NCBI RefSeq assembly: GCF_012926505.1
Contig: NZ_JABBNT010000001.1
Span: 186,001 to 250,000, forward strand
Source of the DNA: Pacificispira spongiicola
GTDB taxonomy: Bacteria > Pseudomonadota > Alphaproteobacteria > UBA8366 > Aestuariispiraceae
DNA length: 64,000 nt
Reading direction: 5' to 3'
Each line of letters starts with the position of its first letter. The stretch's first letter is position 1. The position numbers and the translations under genes are program-made. Positions 60,235-64,000 of the stretch are shown one piece after another. The notes beneath the pieces were generated by a model. That model worked only from the letters and a program-made list of their open reading frames with translations, searched no databases and was not told the DNA's origin.

Positions 60235-61278
60235 ATGTCGCTTTCAAAGAAACTAGTCTGCGGAGTTGTCGCTCTCGGCGCCATCGCCTATGCCGGTGCG
60301 GCGTCGGCGGCGGATCTGATTGTCGGGGTCAGTTGGTCGAATTTCCAGGAAGAGCGCTGGAAGACGGATGAAGCCGCCATCAAGGCACAGCTCGACGCCA
60401 TGGGGGCCGAATACATTTCAACCGATGCGCAAAGCAGCAGTGCCAAGCAGCTCAGCGACGTCGAAAGCCTGATCGCACGAGGGGCCAATGCCCTGATCGT
60501 GCTGGCCCAGGATTCCGACGCGATCACGCCTGCGATCTCGAAGGCGACATCCGAAGGCATTCCGGTGGTCGGCTACGATCGCTTGATCGAGAACAAGGAT
60601 GTCTTCTATCTGACCTTCGACAATAAGGAAGTCGGCCGGATGCAGGCCCGAGCGGTCTTCGCGGCGCAGCCGACCGGAAATTACGTGTTCATAAAAGGGT
60701 CGTCGACCGATCCGAACGCCGACTTCCTGCATGAAGGTCAGCTTGAAATTGTCGGCGACGCGCTGAACAGCGGGGCGATCAAGAATGTCGGCGAAGCCTA
60801 TACCGACGGCTGGTTGCCGGCGAATGCGCAACGCAACATGGAACAGTTCCTGACCGCGAACGATAACAAGGTCGATGCGGTCATCGCTTCCAATGACGGC
60901 ACGGCGGGCGGCGTCGTCGCCGCACTGACCGCGCAGGGCATGGAAGGCATTCCGGTGTCCGGTCAGGACGGCGACCATGCCGCGCTGAACCGCGTGGCTC
61001 TCGGCACACAGACGGTCTCCGTCTGGAAGGACGCGCGCGACCTGGGCAAGGCCGCGGCGACGATCGCCGTTGACCTGGCCAAGGGGGCGATGCTTTCGGA
61101 TATCGATGGCGCGGTCAAATGGTCCGGCGGTGCCAAGGGCGTGGAAATGAACGCCATGTTCTTGAAGCCGGTGCCGATCACCGCGGAAAATCTGAACGTC
61201 GTCGTCGACGCCGGGTGGATTTCCAAGGACGCCCTTTGCCAGGGTGTCCCGGCGGGCAAAGTAGCCGTTTGCAATTGA
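60235..61278 (+). CDS. xylF: Xylose-type ABC sugar-binding protein
   Basis: A 347-residue periplasmic protein with a Sec signal peptide ending near ASAAD (residue about 24). Features of the XylF branch are [65 protein letters not shown] and the hinge region [28 protein letters not shown]. XylF binds D-xylose, and close relatives take other aldoses. It is first in the order F-H-G and fits the adjacent pentose catabolism genes. Confidence 0.9.
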   Translation: MSLSKKLVCGVVALGAIAYAGAASAADLIVGVSWSNFQEERWKTDEAAIKAQLDAMGAEYISTDAQSSSAKQLSDVESLIARGANALIVLAQDSDAITPAISKATSEGIPVVGYDRLIENKDVFYLTFDNKEVGRMQARAVFAAQPTGNYVFIKGSSTDPNADFLHEGQLEIVGDALNSGAIKNVGEAYTDGWLPANAQRNMEQFLTANDNKVDAVIASNDGTAGGVVAALTAQGMEGIPVSGQDGDHAALNRVALGTQTVSVWKDARDLGKAAATIAVDLAKGAMLSDIDGAVKWSGGAKGVEMNAMFLKPVPITAENLNVVVDAGWISKDALCQGVPAGKVAVCN

Positions 61279-61296
61279 CGGCTGACTGAGGCGGAA

Positions 61297-61335
61297 CGTG
61301 TTGACGGCGCCGGCTCTGACCGCGCCGTCAACACG
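61297..61335 (+). other. Hairpin after the sugar-binding-protein gene
   Basis: CGTGTTGACGGCGC (61297-61310) and GCGCCGTCAACACG (61322-61335) form a perfect 14-bp stem with an 11-base loop, 19 bases after the xylF stop. No T-run follows. It probably stabilises xylF mRNA or gives partial termination ahead of the permease gene, which starts only at 61490. Confidence 0.7.
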
Positions 61336-61489
61336 CGCCCCGGTAAGTATGGTATCCTTCAAAAAACATCCAGGGTCGGCGGTTACGGGCGGAATTGCAG
61401 CGGTGTCGCCGCGCAAAACAATCCTGCGCAACCGGAGGCGTTGATCGCCTAACCCTATCGGATGATTGATCGCGCAAAGGGATGCGTCG

Positions 61490-62758
61490 ATGGACGGACT
61501 TAAGAAAATCTTGGCGGATATGGAAGTCGACACGCGTCTCCTCGGCATGATTGGGGCGCTTCTGGTCATCTGGATCGGATTCGACCTTTTCACCGATGGA
61601 CGCTTCATCACACCGCGCAATCTGTTCAACCTGTCGGTTCAGACCGCTTCCGTCGCGGTCATGGCCTGCGGTATGGTATTGATTATCGTCACCCGGCATA
61701 TCGATCTGTCCGTTGGGTCTGTCTTAGGGGTGGTGGCCATGGTCATGGGGGTCGTTCAATCCGATCTACTGCCCGAAATTCTGGGATACGAGCATCCGGC
61801 AACCTGGATCGTCTCGCTGTTGATCGGGATCGGCGTCGGGGCGGCCATCGGTTGCCTTCAGGGCGTGACCGTCGGGTTTCTAGGGGTTCCCGCCTTTATC
61901 GTCACGCTGGGCGGATATCTTGTCTGGCGCGGGGCGGCCTGGTGGGTGACGCAGGGGCGCACCGTCGCGCCGCTGGATTCCACGTTCCAGCTTATGGGCG
62001 GCGGCATTGACGGCACAATCGGCGCGACATGGAGCTGGGTCTTCGCCGCCATCGCCATATTGGCGATCCTGGGCGGCACAGCCTATGGACGTGCGCGGCG
62101 TAAATCCTTCGATTTCCCCGTAAAGCCGCTTTGGGCGGAGATCGTGACCGCCGGAATCCTGTCCGCGCTTGTCATCGCCTATGTCGCGACGATGAACGCC
62201 TATCCCATCCCGGCCCGCGCGGCGCTGCGCATCGCGGAAGAACAAGGACTGCCCGTCCCCGAAGGCGGATTGGACATTGCCCATGGCGTGCCGATCCCGA
62301 TCCTGATCGTCGCCGCCGTCGCGATCGCCATGACCATTCTGGCGACCAGGACCCGTTTCGGGCGGTACGTCTTCGCCATGGGCGGCAATCCGGAGGCGGC
62401 GAGCCTCGCCGGGATCAACGTCAAACGGATGACGGCCGCGATCTTTGTTGTCATGGGGATACTCTGCGCGATTTCCGCCGCCATCGCCTCCGCGCGATTG
62501 CAATCCGCGGCGAACGATCTGGGCACGCTCGACGAATTGCGGGTGATCGCCGCGGCGGTGATCGGCGGCTGTTCGCTGGCCGGTGGAGTCGGCACGATTT
62601 ACGGCGCGTTGCTGGGCGCCCTGGTGATGCAGAGCCTGCAAAGCGGTATGGCCCTGATCGGCATAGACACGTCCCTGCAAAGCATCATCATCGGGATCGT
62701 CCTGGTTTTGGCCGTTTGGATCGATCACCTCTACAGACGTCGCCATGGCGCTCACTAA
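61490..62758 (+). CDS. xylH: Xylose-type ABC sugar permease
   Basis: A 422-residue permease with about ten to twelve helices. Family stretches are [39 protein letters not shown] (residues about 45-85), [34 protein letters not shown] and [20 protein letters not shown], diagnostic of the sugar permease (RbsC/XylH) family. The ATG at 61490 follows AAAGGGA; a longer frame from 61466 is not needed. The 211-base gap after xylF holds a strong hairpin. Confidence 0.92.
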   Translation: MDGLKKILADMEVDTRLLGMIGALLVIWIGFDLFTDGRFITPRNLFNLSVQTASVAVMACGMVLIIVTRHIDLSVGSVLGVVAMVMGVVQSDLLPEILGYEHPATWIVSLLIGIGVGAAIGCLQGVTVGFLGVPAFIVTLGGYLVWRGAAWWVTQGRTVAPLDSTFQLMGGGIDGTIGATWSWVFAAIAILAILGGTAYGRARRKSFDFPVKPLWAEIVTAGILSALVIAYVATMNAYPIPARAALRIAEEQGLPVPEGGLDIAHGVPIPILIVAAVAIAMTILATRTRFGRYVFAMGGNPEAASLAGINVKRMTAAIFVVMGILCAISAAIASARLQSAANDLGTLDELRVIAAAVIGGCSLAGGVGTIYGALLGALVMQSLQSGMALIGIDTSLQSIIIGIVLVLAVWIDHLYRRRHGAH

Positions 62759-62778
62759 TCGGACGCCGGAGAAACACG

Positions 62779-63543
62779 ATGAACGCACCCACCCCTCTTG
62801 TCGAAATGCGCAACATGTCGATTTCCTTCGGCGGCGTGAAAGCCGTCGATGACGTCTCCATCGACCTCTATCCCGGCGAAGTCGTCGGTTTGCTGGGCCA
62901 TAACGGCGCCGGTAAATCGACGCTGATCAAGATGCTGTCCGGCGCCTATCCGCCGGATTCCGGTGAAATCTTCATCAACGGGGAAAAGGCGGCCATCGCC
63001 GACCCGCACGACGCCAAGGAATACAATATCGAAACCATTTATCAGACTCTGGCGCTGGCGGATAATCTGGATGCCGCGGCGAACCTCTTCCTGGGCCGGG
63101 AAATTCGGACGCCGCTGGGCTTTCTGGACGACTCCGCCATGGAAGCGGCGACGCGCGAGGTGATGCATCGCCTGAATCCCAATTTCAAAAAATTCCACGC
63201 CCCGGTGAAGGCCCTGTCCGGCGGACAGCGACAATCCGTGGCGATTGCGCGCGCCATCCATTTCAACGCCAAAATCCTTATCATGGACGAACCGACCGCC
63301 GCCCTGGGCGTTCAGGAAACGGCGCAGGTCGCGGAATTGGTTCAGCAATTGAAATCCGAAGGCATCGGCATCTTCCTGATCAGCCACGATCTGCACGATG
63401 TGTTCGATCTGTCGGACCGGCTGACGGTCCTGAAGAACGGCAAGCTGGTCGGGACCGTCGCGACCCAGGATGTCACCCATGACGATGTCCTGGGCATGAT
63501 CATCCTGGGAAAGATGCCGGGCGATAGTGCGGACGCGGCCTGA
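62779..63543 (+). CDS. xylG: Sugar ABC transporter ATP-binding protein (single-domain XylG-like)
   Basis: A 254-residue ATPase: Walker [10 protein letters not shown] (41-49), signature [14 protein letters not shown] (146-159), Walker B ILIMDEP (166-172) and H-loop ISHDLHDVF. Escherichia coli XylG and RbsA have two ATPase domains (about 500 residues). Here there is one, as in the short sugar ATPases of many alphaproteobacteria. It follows the permease by 20 bases and ends 20 bases before a convergent lactonase gene. Confidence 0.9.
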   Translation: MNAPTPLVEMRNMSISFGGVKAVDDVSIDLYPGEVVGLLGHNGAGKSTLIKMLSGAYPPDSGEIFINGEKAAIADPHDAKEYNIETIYQTLALADNLDAAANLFLGREIRTPLGFLDDSAMEAATREVMHRLNPNFKKFHAPVKALSGGQRQSVAIARAIHFNAKILIMDEPTAALGVQETAQVAELVQQLKSEGIGIFLISHDLHDVFDLSDRLTVLKNGKLVGTVATQDVTHDDVLGMIILGKMPGDSADAA

Positions 63544-63563
63544 TCGCGCGCCAGAGAGTTATG

Positions 63564-64000
63564 CTATAGGCCGCGCGCGTTCACATAAATCGCCCGCACG
63601 GATGTCGTCGCGCAGATGAACAGCCGGTTCCGCTTCGGCCCACCGAAGCACAGATTGGACACGATTTCGTCAATCAGGATTTTTCCGAGAAGCGTGCCGT
63701 CCGGCGCATAGCAATGCACCCCGTCGCCGGCCGAGGACCAGATGTTTCCCGCCGTATCCAGCCGGAACCCATCGAACAGGCCGCTGTCGCAGGTGACGAA
63801 GTCTCGACCGTTCTCGACCATCCGCCCGTCCTCGGCAACGTCGTATCGGCGGATCTTGGGGGTGCAGTCGGGAAAATGGGTTTGGCCGGTATCCGCAACG
63901 TACAGTGTCTTTTCGTCGATGGAAAAAGCCAGACCGTTCGGCTGCACCATATCGTCGATTACGCGGGAAACCGTACCGTCCTGACCGATGCGATAGACAT
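63564..64000 (-). CDS. SMP-30/gluconolactonase family protein (cut by window edge)
   Basis: The C-terminal 145 or so residues of a beta-propeller lactonase. The frame is open to the edge, with YRIGQDGTVSRVIDD before MVQPNGLAFSIDEKTLYVADTG, and continues with DGFRLDTAGNIWSSAGDGVHCYAPDGTLLG and SNLCFGGPKRNRLFICATTSVRAIYVN. These contain the metal-binding Asn and Asp of the family (PNGLAFS and FDGFRLD). A lactonase that opens xylono- or arabinonolactone (XylC role) is the expected missing step of the neighbouring oxidative pentose pathway. The N-terminus lies beyond the window. Confidence 0.88.
   Translation of the reverse strand, partial: VYRIGQDGTVSRVIDDMVQPNGLAFSIDEKTLYVADTGQTHFPDCTPKIRRYDVAEDGRMVENGRDFVTCDSGLFDGFRLDTAGNIWSSAGDGVHCYAPDGTLLGKILIDEIVSNLCFGGPKRNRLFICATTSVRAIYVNARGL

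Overview
The window is about 64 kb of GC-rich bacterial DNA. Its gene set is that of a nutritionally versatile alphaproteobacterium: TRAP and Pot-type transporters, a heterotetrameric sarcosine oxidase, a Caulobacter-like oxidative pentose pathway and a Co-type nitrile hydratase. I cannot name the genus. No rRNA, tRNA, CRISPR array, phage gene or insertion sequence was recognised. Genes are tightly packed with many 4-bp ATGA overlaps. No stretch longer than 300 bases lacks a gene, except the cobalamin-riboswitch leader at 52278-52763.

Region 1 (1-16581) handles nitrogen compounds, probably polyamine-like. After a partial acyl-CoA dehydrogenase and a small membrane protein come an aspartase/fumarase-superfamily lyase, an N-carbamoylputrescine amidase and a canonical acetylpolyamine amidohydrolase, all on the minus strand. 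LuxR and GntR regulators follow, then an FAD amine oxidase divergent from a long operon. That operon encodes a complete Pot-type ABC importer followed by an unexpected set: a GT1-type glycosyltransferase, three tandem cupins, an AmgK-like sugar/amino kinase and an aldehyde dehydrogenase. I know of no described pathway with this composition.

Region 2 (16582-26675) holds a TRAP transporter and then a surface-polysaccharide modification cluster: SGNH protein, MBOAT acyltransferase, acyl carrier protein, FkbH-like HAD protein, SDR, MaoC-like protein and O-antigen ligase. It may load a glyceryl or hydroxyacyl group on the carrier protein and transfer it to a glycan.

Region 3 (26747-33463) is a sarcosine oxidase operon (soxBDAG) with a further amine oxidase and a RidA protein.

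Region 4 (33605-47128) is a nitrile/amide assimilation system: Co-type nitrile hydratase with its accessory protein, amidase, acyl-CoA ligase, a five-part amide/branched-chain-type ABC importer, a flotillin, and an AmiC-like plus MarR-like regulator pair. The amidase is fused in frame to one ABC ATPase but also has its own strong ribosome binding site. A repeated 12-base motif sits upstream of the flotillin and between the regulator genes, so it probably controls the system. Close by (48753-52620), a cobalamin-riboswitch-controlled ECF metal importer could supply cobalt to the hydratase.

Region 5 (52764-64000) begins with a decayed sulfatase pseudogene and continues with an oxidative (Weimberg-like) pentose pathway: XylX-like dehydratase, SDR dehydrogenase, IlvD/Edd sugar-acid dehydratase, XylF-H-G importer, a lactonase running off the end, and two ROK regulators with a likely ROK operator. 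All four transport operons that have a substrate-binding-protein gene as first transporter gene carry a strong hairpin within 20 bases of that gene's stop codon.
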